This document shows positions 15,996 through 24,748 of a stretch of 64,000 bases of DNA, one piece after another. A program made the translations under genes and the position numbers. How positions within the stretch are numbered: position 1 is the first letter of the stretch; each line of letters opens with the position of its first letter. Below the pieces are notes generated by a model. It saw only the letters and a list, made by a program, of their open reading frames with translations, ran no database searches and was not told the origin of the DNA. Location of the stretch: positions 1,471,130 to 1,535,129 of the forward strand of contig NZ_CP061313.1 of NCBI RefSeq assembly GCF_018688235.1, in the 5' to 3' direction. Source of the stretch: Polynucleobacter sp. AP-Nino-20-G2 (GTDB taxonomy: Bacteria > Pseudomonadota > Gammaproteobacteria > Burkholderiales > Burkholderiaceae).

Positions 15996-17456
15996 GTGAA
16001 GAAAAATGTCAGTCATTTACCCGGATTCTTAAAAGCAGCCCTCAAAGTGCTTGCCATTGCCTTTGTGGGGCTCGTTCAATTGCCTGGGATCGAGCTCGGC
16101 TCTAGCGCATTCGCGCAATCGTCAAACCAAGCCAGCAAATCCAATAGAACCGCACAAACCAAACAAAAGGCGACACAAGGCAACAAACAGGCAGGCGTGC
16201 AGTTTAAAGAGAGGTATGCAAATAAAAGCGCTAACAGCATGAGCTTAAATCCGGAACTGTTTAAGCGCATCGAAGGTGAATACAGCAATGATGGCGCCGC
16301 CAATCTAGACTATCGCATTCAGCGCGGCTGCCTACGTCGCAGCTTTAATGAAGAGAATCTGCCCGCGAATATTGGGGTAAATGACCGTAGCCTCAATGAG
16401 TTTTTTAAAGCGCAGACCAAGGGCTTCTTTGATCGTATACGCGGTAACTGTATTCCCTATGCCCTAGCTTTGGGAAGTCGCAATCGCTTTGAGTCCCTCA
16501 GCATCATGAACGGTCCACTACAAGATTCCAAAACTGAAATATGGACTTTTACGCCGTCAGCAGCGGGCAACTTCCTAATCCAGCAAGACTACCTAAAAGA
16601 CGAGTCTAAGCGTTTTACTGAAATTCAACTCCCGCTCAGCGACGTTCTCTACGACCCTAAAAAAGTCGGTGACAAATTACCAGTAGAACTTATCTGGGAA
16701 TTGAATTCTGTCATCAAGCAAATTTACCCCGAAGAAAATACTGCCCTGGAAAACACCAACAGCGTGGTGCGCCTGATTGTTGATTTTGGAGATAAAGAGC
16801 ATTGGGCGCAGATCTGGGCTGCTGAGATTATCGACCCCACTTCGCAGGAAGTATTTTCCAGTGCATTTTGGATTGAGCGTAACGATATTCCAGGAGGTTT
16901 TTATACAGCCAACGGTGAATCGATTGAGCGTACCTTCTGGACCAACCCCCTTAGCTACCGACGCATCTCACGTGGCGTAGGCAGTGTTCGAGCATCCAGC
17001 AAAAAAGCAGCGCCCGCAAAGAAGGGTTCTGCCCCCACAGCCGCACCAAAACAACGCTACCGCGCCCATATGGGAATTGATTATGCAGCGCCAATTGGCA
17101 CTCCAATATTTAGCGTTGCCACTGGAAAAGTAGTCCATCTTGGATATAGCGGCGCCTTTGGCAATCTGATTATTCTGGAGCACCCCGGTAATTATCGGAC
17201 TTACTATGCCCACCTTAGCAATTACAACGTAGAGCTAGAAGTGGGGAACGAAGTGCGCCGTGGATTGGAGATTGGTTATGTAGGTTCTACCGGCAGATCT
17301 ACTGGCCCGCACCTGCATTTTGAATTAAGAAAAGATGGCATCTATGTTGATCCATACAGCGCTAAAACACAACTCGATCTGTGGAATATGCGCGACAGCG
17401 ATAGCGGGCTACTCACGAGAGAAATTCTTTTACTCGGAACACCTATTAAGAATTAA
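15996..17456 (+). CDS. M23 family peptidoglycan endopeptidase
   Basis: A 486-residue exported protein starting at GTG 15996. Residues 1-40 form a signal sequence ending SSAFA; about 45-75 is a Lys/Gln-rich linker. A central domain at about 85-320 resembles the regulatory part of MepM-like proteins, and the zinc peptidase domain follows. Zinc and catalytic residues are visible: His358 and Asp362 in HMGIDYAAP, His406 in YYAHLSN, and His439/His441 in GPHLHFE. It should cut cross-links in periplasmic peptidoglycan. Cys112 and Cys152 could form a disulfide. It stands alone, divergent from the enolase-superfamily gene across a 318-bp region in which I see no other gene. Confidence 0.93.
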   Translation: MKKNVSHLPGFLKAALKVLAIAFVGLVQLPGIELGSSAFAQSSNQASKSNRTAQTKQKATQGNKQAGVQFKERYANKSANSMSLNPELFKRIEGEYSNDGAANLDYRIQRGCLRRSFNEENLPANIGVNDRSLNEFFKAQTKGFFDRIRGNCIPYALALGSRNRFESLSIMNGPLQDSKTEIWTFTPSAAGNFLIQQDYLKDESKRFTEIQLPLSDVLYDPKKVGDKLPVELIWELNSVIKQIYPEENTALENTNSVVRLIVDFGDKEHWAQIWAAEIIDPTSQEVFSSAFWIERNDIPGGFYTANGESIERTFWTNPLSYRRISRGVGSVRASSKKAAPAKKGSAPTAAPKQRYRAHMGIDYAAPIGTPIFSVATGKVVHLGYSGAFGNLIILEHPGNYRTYYAHLSNYNVELEVGNEVRRGLEIGYVGSTGRSTGPHLHFELRKDGIYVDPYSAKTQLDLWNMRDSDSGLLTREILLLGTPIKN

Positions 17457-17479
17457 AAAAGCAAATAAAGTTCTACAAA

Positions 17480-17510
17480 CAATAAAGGGATCCACTGGAC
17501 CCCTTTATTG
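17480..17510. terminator. hairpin terminator between convergent genes
   Basis: CAATAAAGGG and its complement CCCTTTATTG enclose a short loop with an extra TCC/GGA pairing. A- and T-rich flanks are present. It lies between the ends of the M23 and universal stress protein genes and can serve both. Confidence 0.7.
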
Positions 17511-17526
17511 TTAAGGTTTTGAAAAC

Positions 17527-17967
17527 TTAACCAAGAACCAACACTGGTAACTTGGAATGCACAATCACTTCATGCGTTTCGCTACCTAGCAAAACACTCT
17601 TGAGACCAGTGCGCTTATGTGATGCCATCACGATCACATCGGCCTTAGCCTTCTTAGCGCCATCCAAGATACCTTCAGATAAGGTTCCATTGGAAATATG
17701 AATTGTTTTTGCTTTGATGGAAGCGCCCAATGCAGTGGCAGCCTTTTTAAACACATCAGCAGCATATGCATCGCATGCTTTCTTATGATCCTTTTGGGAG
17801 ATACCATAACCCATAGTGCTATCGGAATACACCATCGGAGGCATAGGATCAGAGACATAAACCAGGGTAACAGCCGCTCCATCAGCTTTAGCAAGCTCAG
17901 CAACCTTCTTTAAAGACTTTTTACTAACATCTGAACCGTCGACTGGGACTAATAAATGTTTAAACAT
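17527..17967 (-). CDS. universal stress protein, UspA family
   Basis: A 146-residue single Usp domain. It begins MFKHLLVPVDGSDVSKK with the conserved Asp of the ATP-binding fold, has VIVMASHKRTG at about 110-120, then VLLGSETHEVIVHSKLPVLV, which is the nucleotide-binding G-x9-G(S/T) segment of the ATP-binding subclass. Cytosolic dimer; roles in growth arrest and low oxygen are known for the family. It is monocistronic, with the terminator downstream and a divergent DUF2177 gene upstream. No FNR box is seen in front of it. Confidence 0.93.
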   Translation of the reverse strand: MFKHLLVPVDGSDVSKKSLKKVAELAKADGAAVTLVYVSDPMPPMVYSDSTMGYGISQKDHKKACDAYAADVFKKAATALGASIKAKTIHISNGTLSEGILDGAKKAKADVIVMASHKRTGLKSVLLGSETHEVIVHSKLPVLVLG

Positions 17968-18055
17968 ATTGACTCCTGTTAAATTGAACCTGAATAGCTT
18001 TCATTCCATCATAATGCTTATTATTCACCTATAAAAGCATAAAAAGGAAACTTAA

Positions 18056-18457
18056 TTGCTCAAGTACTTGGCGGTGTATTGCTCCTTTCTTCTGTCATTA
18101 GTCATCATTGATTTAATTTGGCTATTGGGCATCGCCAAGAATCTATATCGCGATGACATGGGCTCCCTCATGGCAAGCGAGCCAAAACTCTTGGCCGGGC
18201 TTAGTTTTTATCTGTTTTATGCGCTAGGAACTACGATTTTCGTGATCCTACCAGCCATCTCTAAGCAGTCCTGGATTTATGCAGTGCAATATGGCGCCTT
18301 ATTTGGCTTCTTTTGCTACATGACCTACGACCTCACCAATCTAGCGGTGATTCGCGATTTTCCAACTCGCCTAGCTTTCATTGATATCGCATGGGGCAGT
18401 AGCGTTACCGCCCTTGCTGCTGGGATTGCCTACTGGATTGGCAATAGAGTAGCTTAA
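18056..18457 (+). CDS. DUF2177 family membrane protein
   Basis: A 133-residue protein with four hydrophobic helices that matches the DUF2177 family in length and pattern: YCSFLLSLVIIDLIWLLG at the N-terminus, LYRDDMGSLM in the first loop, GFFCYMTYDLTNLA in the third helix and IDIAWGSSVTALAAG in the fourth. The start is TTG 18056, preceded by AAGGAAA. Function of the family is unknown. A SulP transporter gene begins 13 bp after it on the same strand, so they may be cotranscribed. Confidence 0.85.
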   Translation: MLKYLAVYCSFLLSLVIIDLIWLLGIAKNLYRDDMGSLMASEPKLLAGLSFYLFYALGTTIFVILPAISKQSWIYAVQYGALFGFFCYMTYDLTNLAVIRDFPTRLAFIDIAWGSSVTALAAGIAYWIGNRVA

Positions 18458-18470
18458 GAGCCCTCGTCAT

Positions 18471-20099
18471 ATGCATCTTTTCCACCCTAAGCTATTTGAT
18501 TCCCTAAAGGGCTATAACGGCTCCTTATTTACCAAAGATGTCCTAGCCGGCATTACCGTCGGCATCGTCGCGCTCCCCCTTGCCATGGCGTTTGCTATTG
18601 CTAGTGGACTGAAGCCTGAAGCGGGAATCTTTACCGCCATCATCGCAGGTGGGCTCATCTCTCTGCTTGGCGGCAGTCGCGTGCAAATTGGCGGCCCAGC
18701 CGGGGCCTTTATTGTCATCGTGTATGGGATTGTCGACCGCTATGGCGTAGCCAATCTACTCTTAGCTACCGCCATGTCGGGAGTATTTTTATTGCTAATG
18801 GGCGCACTGAGACTTGGAACATTAATTCGCTTTATTCCAGTTGCCGTCATCATTGGCTTCACCAACGGCATTGCAGTGCTCATCGGACTTTCTCAAATCA
18901 AGGAATTCTTTGGTTTGCAGATTTCTAAAATGCCCGCTGAATTTTTTCAAGCTATACAAACCCTCTATGCGGCTGCAGACACCATCAATCCTATGGCCCT
19001 AATGCTCTCTATAGGCAGTCTCGCATTGCTCATTATCTGGAGAGGACTACAAAAACACTTGGGTCATTTCAGCCAAATACCCGGCACCGTCATTGCCATG
19101 GGCGCAGCTACCATCATCACCAGCGTGTTCAATCTACCGGTAGACACGATCGGTAGTCGCTTTGGCGGCATTCCAGCCGGCCTCCCGAGCTTTGAATGGA
19201 TTCCCATCAGCTGGAGCACCGCTCAATTTGTGATTGCGCCGGCCATTACCCTGGCGCTATTGGGCGCTATTGAATCACTCCTGTGCGCACGCATTGCCGA
19301 TGGCCTCATCCATGATCGTCATGATTCCAATCAAGAGCTCATGGCGCAAGGCATAGCAAATCTCGTCAGCCCGTTTTTTGGCGGCATGCCAGCAACTGGC
19401 ACTATCGCTAGAACTGTGACCAATATTCAAAGCGGTGGAACTACGCCGATCGCCGGATTGATTCACTCAGTCACATTGCTCATCATTATTCTATTTGGTG
19501 CGCCACTTGCAAAAAATATTCCTCTTGCCAGCCTAGCGGCCATCCTCATGTTTGTCGCTTGGAATATGGGCGAGTGGAAAAAGTTTTTAGACCTCAAACA
19601 ATTTCGGATGCCTTATCGTATTACGATGCTGAGTGTTTTCATTCTGACAATCGTGCTTGACCTCACGGTAGCCATCCAGGTGGGATTACTACTGGCATTC
19701 ATTACCTTCATCTACAGAATTTCCAGCCTGTCGCGCTACGAGTCTGCAAATCCAAATGACTTTCCTGACCTACTACATCAAGAAGGAAAAATTGCCGCCT
19801 TTCGCATCTATGGCGCCATCTTTTTTGGAGCCGTAAAGCTGCTAGAAAAGATTGAAACTGAGTTGCCATCCCAAACGCTGCTGCTCGATTTTAAGAATGT
19901 GATCTATATCGATGTATCTGGCATAGATGCCATACTAGAGCTTGAACAAACCTGCAAATCCAAGGGAGTCGAGCTGATTATTTGTGGCTTAGCGCATCAA
20001 CCTTATGAGATGGCGCTTCGCGGCGACCTGCTTAAACGACTGCCGAGTGATTGTGTTTGTACCGATCTACAGCAAGGGCTTGCAGCTGCGATTCGCTAA
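18471..20099 (+). CDS. SulP family anion transporter with STAS domain
   Basis: A 542-residue SLC26/SulP protein. The membrane domain covers about 1-420, with the family features FTKDVLAGITVGIVALPLAM near residue 20, GGSRVQIGGPAGAFIVIVYG near 65-85 and PFFGGMPATGTIARTVTNIQ near 305. The cytosolic STAS domain covers about 430-540, with LLDFKNVIYIDVSGIDAILE. Such proteins transport sulfate, bicarbonate or dicarboxylates, some with sodium (BicA). Sequence alone does not decide the anion. Convergent with the SafE-like gene (5 bp between stops). Confidence 0.92.
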   Translation: MHLFHPKLFDSLKGYNGSLFTKDVLAGITVGIVALPLAMAFAIASGLKPEAGIFTAIIAGGLISLLGGSRVQIGGPAGAFIVIVYGIVDRYGVANLLLATAMSGVFLLLMGALRLGTLIRFIPVAVIIGFTNGIAVLIGLSQIKEFFGLQISKMPAEFFQAIQTLYAAADTINPMALMLSIGSLALLIIWRGLQKHLGHFSQIPGTVIAMGAATIITSVFNLPVDTIGSRFGGIPAGLPSFEWIPISWSTAQFVIAPAITLALLGAIESLLCARIADGLIHDRHDSNQELMAQGIANLVSPFFGGMPATGTIARTVTNIQSGGTTPIAGLIHSVTLLIIILFGAPLAKNIPLASLAAILMFVAWNMGEWKKFLDLKQFRMPYRITMLSVFILTIVLDLTVAIQVGLLLAFITFIYRISSLSRYESANPNDFPDLLHQEGKIAAFRIYGAIFFGAVKLLEKIETELPSQTLLLDFKNVIYIDVSGIDAILELEQTCKSKGVELIICGLAHQPYEMALRGDLLKRLPSDCVCTDLQQGLAAAIR

Positions 20100-20104
20100 A
20101 TTTT

Positions 20105-20836
20105 TTAGCCAATACAAAAGCCGCCTTTTAGTAAGGCTTCAGGCAAATACCAGGCGCGATAAAGACCAAAAATTCCCGCCGAAAATAGCAGTCCAGCCGC
20201 AATGTAGCGAACCCAGACATACTGACCAAATTGTGTCAAAGCTGCAGAAAATGTAGAGATCAACAAAAGATTGGGTAAGGTACCCAATCCAAACGCCAAC
20301 ATCAGCGCCGCACCAGTCCAAACATCGCCGGACAGAAAAGCGAGAGGCAAGACACTGTATACCAAACCGCAGGGCACCAAACCCCACAGCATGCCGCTAA
20401 ACCAGCGGGAGGAGCGTCCAGTAAAACGCCCTAAGTATTTTGCCCAATATGCGGCCACACGCGAACCAAACCATTTACCAAAAGCACTAGAACTCTTGCC
20501 TCCTTGACGCAATATGCGCACCCCCATTGCCAATAAAATCAGCGATGTCAGAGCAAAGAGTGGGCGCTGAATGGGAACCATGTTTTGCTGCCAAACGACT
20601 GCGCCAGCCCAAGCAGCGCAAGCCCCAAGCAAGACGTATGTCGTCAAGCGACCTAAGTGCATGATTAATTGAAGATAAAACCGTTGTACCTTGCTCTGAG
20701 CGGGAATGATAGGAATCGTTTTGACCTCTCCCTGATGCTCGATCGCAGCTGCAATTCCACCGCACATCAGGGCACAATGCCACCCGCTGACCAAGGCGCC
20801 CAAAAAGATCGCCAATAGAAGGCTAGCAGTTAACAT
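20105..20836 (-). CDS. SafE/TauE-like membrane protein (COG2836)
   Basis: A 243-residue polytopic protein with the signature SGWHCALMCGGIAAAIE near residues 18-34, a His-Cys-x3-Cys segment on the first helix, plus MLWGLVPCGLVYSVLPLAF near 150-168. This group, named sulfite exporter TauE/SafE, is regularly found with cbb3 oxidase assembly genes and fnr, where it is thought to help metal (copper) handling rather than sulfite export. That location is kept here: fnr begins 81 bp away on the opposite strand. Role is inferred from context. Confidence 0.85.
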   Translation of the reverse strand: MLTASLLLAIFLGALVSGWHCALMCGGIAAAIEHQGEVKTIPIIPAQSKVQRFYLQLIMHLGRLTTYVLLGACAAWAGAVVWQQNMVPIQRPLFALTSLILLAMGVRILRQGGKSSSAFGKWFGSRVAAYWAKYLGRFTGRSSRWFSGMLWGLVPCGLVYSVLPLAFLSGDVWTGAALMLAFGLGTLPNLLLISTFSAALTQFGQYVWVRYIAAGLLFSAGIFGLYRAWYLPEALLKGGFCIG

Positions 20837-20917
20837 CTACCCATTACCCGCAGTAGGAAATATAAAAAAATTGCGCATATCCTAGTAGAATAAACTGGTC
20901 TGATAACTTGATCCAAT

Positions 20918-21676
20918 ATGAATTACACCAGCTCGGATGCCCCTAGTAGCAAATGCTCAGTATGTGTACTGGGTCAGTTTTGCTTGCCAGTAGGCATCAG
21001 CTCAAGCGATATCGCCAAGATTGACACCCTCGTTAAAGAGCGGGTCCACCTACAAAAGGGGGAAAGCCTCTATCGGCATGGCGAACTCCTGAATGCGGTT
21101 TATAGCGTTCGCTTTGGAACCTTCAAAACAGAATACTGCCTTGAAGATGGACGCCAACAAGTGATCGGCTTTCATCTGCCCGGAGAAATTCTGGGTCTCG
21201 ATGGCATTGGCGATGGTCACTACCAGTCGGATGCTATCGCCCTGGAAGAGAGTGAAGTGTGCATCATTCGCTATGAAGCCTTTGAAGATTTAGCACGCCA
21301 GATTCCAGTACTTCAACAACAGTTTCATCGCATCCTGAGTCGTGAGCTTACTCAGGATCAACGTCACCTACTATCACTTGGAAGTTTGCGCGCGGAAGAG
21401 CGTTTAGCGGCTTTCTTGCTCAATCTTTCTCAACGACTTGCCGCTCGAGGTTATCTCAACAATGAATTTGATTTACGAATGAGTCGCGTAGAGATTGGTA
21501 GCTACTTAGGGATTCAAATTGAAACCGTTAGTCGCATGCTTTCTCGCTTTGCAGAGTCAGGCTTGATTCAAATTAAACAGCGGCACATTAAGCTCATCGA
21601 TATGGATGGGCTCTATGAATTAGCCAGCATTCCCAATCCAGACCGCACCGTTCAGATCAAGTCCGCAGGCGCTTAA
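20918..21676 (+). CDS. fnr: FNR-type oxygen-sensing transcription regulator
   Basis: A 252-residue Crp/Fnr protein. Cys13, Cys16 and Cys22 at the N-terminus plus Cys115 in EEVCII-like context (ESEVCIIRY) give the four ligands of an oxygen-labile 4Fe-4S cluster. The cyclic-nucleotide-like fold spans about 35-150 and the helix-turn-helix about 185-215. The recognition helix has the E-x2-SR pattern (Glu202, Ser205, Arg206), which reads TTGAT-N4-ATCAA. Two perfect sites of this kind occur in the window (26933-26946 and 56042-56055). Its stop overlaps the convergent 86-residue gene by 4 bp. Confidence 0.95.
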   Translation: MNYTSSDAPSSKCSVCVLGQFCLPVGISSSDIAKIDTLVKERVHLQKGESLYRHGELLNAVYSVRFGTFKTEYCLEDGRQQVIGFHLPGEILGLDGIGDGHYQSDAIALEESEVCIIRYEAFEDLARQIPVLQQQFHRILSRELTQDQRHLLSLGSLRAEERLAAFLLNLSQRLAARGYLNNEFDLRMSRVEIGSYLGIQIETVSRMLSRFAESGLIQIKQRHIKLIDMDGLYELASIPNPDRTVQIKSAGA

Positions 21677-21933
21677 ATCAAGCCACGATCAGGGCTTTTT
21701 CCGCCCTCTGAATCGATCCCAGGAAGAATGTAAGCAGTCAAAGCGCTCGAGAATGAGCAAAAGATCCAGATTACAAAAAATCCAATGGTGTAGATACCCT
21801 CATCGGAAATATTGGGGTGATACCCAAAGAATAATAGTTCAGCTGGATGCACAATACTGAATAGCAAACCTTCGGCCAAAATAGAGACCAGAAAAGATGG
21901 CCATATGATCCAAATGAATAGACGGTACTTCAT
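21673..21933 (-). CDS. small two-helix membrane protein in the cbb3 cluster, 86 aa
   Basis: An 86-residue protein with two hydrophobic helices (about 5-32 and 48-70) separated by a polar loop HPNISDEGIYT; it ends with a charged tail. I do not recognise a named family. It overlaps the end of the fixH-like gene by 4 bp and is the last gene of the - strand cco operon, so a role in assembly or stability of the oxidase is likely but unproven. It also overlaps the convergent fnr stop by 4 bp. Confidence 0.7.
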   Translation of the reverse strand: MKYRLFIWIIWPSFLVSILAEGLLFSIVHPAELLFFGYHPNISDEGIYTIGFFVIWIFCSFSSALTAYILPGIDSEGGKSPDRGLI

Positions 21934-22133
21934 TTGCGATCCTGCTCTACTTTAAGTTGCTCCACCTTCAGTCCACGCTTCACCACGCCATCACGCACTG
22001 GTTTATCGGCATATAGATTAACGGCAAGATAAATAGTGATCATGCAGCCAATCGCAGCAATTGCCGGCCCACTGATTAGCAACCATGGCCACATTTGTTT
22101 AAACCACGGTTTGTTTGCTGATTGCTCTGACAT
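21930..22133 (-). CDS. ccoH: FixH/CcoH-like protein, short form
   Basis: A 67-residue protein starting at ATG 22133 (AAGAGG six bases upstream; two earlier in-frame ATGs exist at 22151 and 22139). It has a cytosolic N-terminus ending KPWFKQMWPWLL, one membrane helix (SGPAIAAIGCMITIYLAVNL) and YADKPVRDGVVKRGLK, which is the start of the FixH family pattern. Normal FixH/CcoH continues into a periplasmic domain of about 100 residues that is absent here. It lies directly after ccoG, as expected for FixGH order. CcoH contacts the oxidase during assembly. Confidence 0.75.
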   Translation of the reverse strand: MSEQSANKPWFKQMWPWLLISGPAIAAIGCMITIYLAVNLYADKPVRDGVVKRGLKVEQLKVEQDRK

Positions 22134-22163
22134 ATTCATCCTCTTCATCATTCACTATAAAGC

Positions 22164-23621
22164 TTAGCGGGGAATAATAAAACTCGATTTTTCATCGCGC
22201 GTTCTGTTGGTGGGTTTATCACCCGACATCTCCTGCGCGGACACATCAAAATGAATTGGATAATTTCCAGGTTCATTTGCGCCAATAGTAGTACTTACTT
22301 TGATCGGCAACAACTGATTGCTAGCAGGTGCCACTTCAATTTCAGTAATTTCTTTGCCTTGAGAATTCAAAATCCTGAGATCGCTTAAGCCAACCGCCTT
22401 CACATGAACCTTCATCGGACTCTCAGATGCATTCATGATTTGAATACGATAGATATTCTCAATACGCTCGCCATCCACCTCGCGAGCTAAGGCACCACGA
22501 TCACGCATCACATCCACGCGCAATGGATTGCGGGTGGCTAGCGAGACTAAGAAAGCGGTCGTCAGCACTGTAATAAACGCGGCATAGATTAAAACGCGTG
22601 GGCGCAAGATATGACGAATTGCGCTTTGATTGGACTCTTTGTCTTCAATGGCACGCTCGGTGGTGTAGCGAATCAAGCCCTTTGGATAATCCACTTTCTC
22701 CATCACCTGGTCACAGGCATCAATGCAGGCACCGCAGCCAATGCACATATATTGCAAGCCATCTCGAATATCAATTCCGGTTGGGCAAACTTGTACGCAA
22801 ATACTGCAATCAACACAATCACCCAAACCCAAACTAGCATGGTCAGCAGACTTACTGCGACTACCCCTAGGCTCACCACGAATTCTGTCGTAGGTAACTA
22901 GAAAAGTATCTTTATCTACCATCACACTTTGGAAGCGTGCATATGGACACATGTACTTGCATACCTGTTCACGCATGAAACCAGCATTACCCCAAGTAGC
23001 AAAACTATAGAAACATAGCCAGAAGGTTTGCCAAGGGCCAAGTGATAAATGCAGGATGGCTGCGCTTAAAGTTTCAATCGGAGTGAAGTAGCCAATGAAA
23101 GTAAAGCCAGTCCAAAAGGCAATTAAAAGCCATAAGAAATGCTTGGTAATTTTGAGGCGCCACTTGCGAATACCCCATGGCCACTCTTCCCCATCCAAAC
23201 GAATACGTGCAAATCGGTCGCCCTCGACCTTGCGCTCGATCCACATAAAGATCTCGGTATAGACCGTTTGCGGGCAAGCGTAGCCACAAAATAAACGACC
23301 GGCAATCGCAGTGAATAAGAAAAGCGCTAAAGCAGAGAGTATCAATAGAAGCGTGAGATAAATCACATCCTGGGGCCATAAAACCAGACCAAAGATATAG
23401 AACTTACGCTGAATTAAATCAAAGAGTACCGCCTGACGGCCATTCCAGCTAACCCAAGGAAGGCCGTAGAACAGCAATTGAGTAGCAAACACCAAGATAA
23501 AACGCCAGCGAGCAAAGAGACCGCTAACTGAGCGCGGGTAAATCTTTCGCCGGACCTCGTAGAGAGATTCCTCGATGACATCTATAGGGATAGGTTTCCC
23601 AACCGGCGAATGATCTGACAC
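22164..23621 (-). CDS. ccoG: cbb3 oxidase accessory protein CcoG/FixG
   Basis: A 485-residue membrane iron-sulfur protein. Several helices lie between about 40 and 200. Two ferredoxin-type clusters follow: Cys269, 272, 275 and 279, and Cys293, 296, 299 and 303. A C-terminal periplasmic Ig-like domain runs from about 365, after a membrane helix at 335-360. GRLFCGYACPQTVYTEIFMW near 108-127 is a family hallmark. CcoG is a cupric reductase that helps supply Cu(I) to the CcoN active site. It follows ccoP by 3 bp and precedes the short fixH. Confidence 0.96.
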   Translation of the reverse strand: MSDHSPVGKPIPIDVIEESLYEVRRKIYPRSVSGLFARWRFILVFATQLLFYGLPWVSWNGRQAVLFDLIQRKFYIFGLVLWPQDVIYLTLLLILSALALFLFTAIAGRLFCGYACPQTVYTEIFMWIERKVEGDRFARIRLDGEEWPWGIRKWRLKITKHFLWLLIAFWTGFTFIGYFTPIETLSAAILHLSLGPWQTFWLCFYSFATWGNAGFMREQVCKYMCPYARFQSVMVDKDTFLVTYDRIRGEPRGSRSKSADHASLGLGDCVDCSICVQVCPTGIDIRDGLQYMCIGCGACIDACDQVMEKVDYPKGLIRYTTERAIEDKESNQSAIRHILRPRVLIYAAFITVLTTAFLVSLATRNPLRVDVMRDRGALAREVDGERIENIYRIQIMNASESPMKVHVKAVGLSDLRILNSQGKEITEIEVAPASNQLLPIKVSTTIGANEPGNYPIHFDVSAQEMSGDKPTNRTRDEKSSFIIPR

Positions 23622-23624
23622 TAA

Positions 23625-24548
23625 TTATTGAGCTTGAGCTGGTTTATTGTTAGATAGGCCCCAAACATAGGCAGTTAACAGATGAATCTTCTCAGGACTA
23701 AGCACTTTGTCTTGAGCAGGCATCATTGCCATGCGACCTTTAGTGACTGTTTCAACAATTGTTGCTTCTGAGCTGCCATATAACCAAGTTTTATCAGTCA
23801 AATTGGGTGCGCCCAATGCAATATTGCCTTTGCCGTCAGCACCGTGACAGGCCGCACAATTCGCTTTAAATACTTCAGCACCACGGGCCGCTTTTAAGTC
23901 ATCTGCTGGCAAACCTGAGAGACTGCGAACATAGTTGGCAACATCAACAATTTGCTTGCTATCTAATTGTGGGAATGGAGGCATAACACCGCCACGGCCA
24001 TTGGTAATAGTAGCTTTGATATTTTCTGGTGAACCGCCATAGAGCCAGTCACCGTCAGTCAAATTCGGGAAGCCTTTAGAGCCACCAGCATCTGAACCGT
24101 GACATTGAGCGCAGGAGTTCAAGAACAAGCGTTGACCCATTTCACGCGCTTTTGGATCTGCCGCAACTTGCTCAATATCCATCTTCACGTATTTAGCGTA
24201 AACCGGTTTTAACTCATCATTGGCGTTTGTCATGGAATTCATGAGTGCGCCATCTGTGCTGTAACCCAAGATGCCTGGATAAGAACCCAAACCAGGATAC
24301 AGAGCCAAGTACACCAAAGCAAAGATGCATGACAGCAAGAACATCCACATCCACCAACGTGGCAATGGATTATTCAACTCACGAAGATCACCATCCCATA
24401 CATGACCAGTGTCTGCAACCGCGCCATCGGCCGTGTGCACTACCTTAGCCTTGCGTTGCGAAAACAGTAGCCAGATACACCAAACGATGCCGACTAATGA
24501 AACGAGTGCGATGTAGTTACTCCAACCGCTGCTAAAAAAATCACTCAT
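23625..24548 (-). CDS. ccoP: cbb3 cytochrome oxidase subunit III (di-haem CcoP)
   Basis: A 307-residue subunit with two N-terminal membrane helices (about 13-30 and 66-84). Two class I cytochrome c domains follow, with haem motifs CAQCH at 146-150 and CAACH at 231-235. Each domain has a distal Met candidate (GVMPPF, AMMPAQ). It passes electrons from soluble cytochrome c to CcoO and CcoN. Its ATG overlaps the ccoQ stop (ATGA). Haem attachment needs the Ccm proteins encoded at 34.9-41.7 kb. Confidence 0.97.
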   Translation of the reverse strand: MSDFFSSGWSNYIALVSLVGIVWCIWLLFSQRKAKVVHTADGAVADTGHVWDGDLRELNNPLPRWWMWMFLLSCIFALVYLALYPGLGSYPGILGYSTDGALMNSMTNANDELKPVYAKYVKMDIEQVAADPKAREMGQRLFLNSCAQCHGSDAGGSKGFPNLTDGDWLYGGSPENIKATITNGRGGVMPPFPQLDSKQIVDVANYVRSLSGLPADDLKAARGAEVFKANCAACHGADGKGNIALGAPNLTDKTWLYGSSEATIVETVTKGRMAMMPAQDKVLSPEKIHLLTAYVWGLSNNKPAQAQ

Positions 24549-24712
24549 GATTTGTCCTTACTAAATTCATCTGGAAGATCAAACGGAAGCTCGGCTGACT
24601 CCTCATTAGCAGACTGCCGACTTGGAGACCAAGCCCACCAAACAATCCCAACAAAAAAGATCAGTCCAATGACTGTTGAAAAAGCGGAGAGATAAGGTGT
24701 GATCAGTTCCAT
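24545..24712 (-). CDS. ccoQ: cbb3 oxidase small subunit CcoQ
   Basis: A 55-residue protein starting at ATG 24712: one membrane helix (about 10-29, ending FFVGIVWWAWSP) followed by a charged acidic tail (ELPFDLPDEFSKDKS). The W-A-W-S-P pattern and the position between ccoO and ccoP identify CcoQ/FixQ, which stabilises the oxidase complex. Its stop overlaps the ccoP start by 4 bp. Confidence 0.93.
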   Translation of the reverse strand: MELITPYLSAFSTVIGLIFFVGIVWWAWSPSRQSANEESAELPFDLPDEFSKDKS

Positions 24713-24748
24713 TTGATTTCTATCGTTTTAATTAATAACCCTTGGCGA

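Noticed and set aside
18014..18040. Inverted repeat ATGCTT / AAGCAT before the DUF2177 gene
   Set aside because: Only 6 bp in an AT-rich region with a 15-base spacer; expected by chance.
20908..20922. FNR-like half-site TTGAT-CCAA-TATGA at the fnr start
   Set aside because: Only the left half matches and the site overlaps the fnr ATG, so it is not a credible operator.
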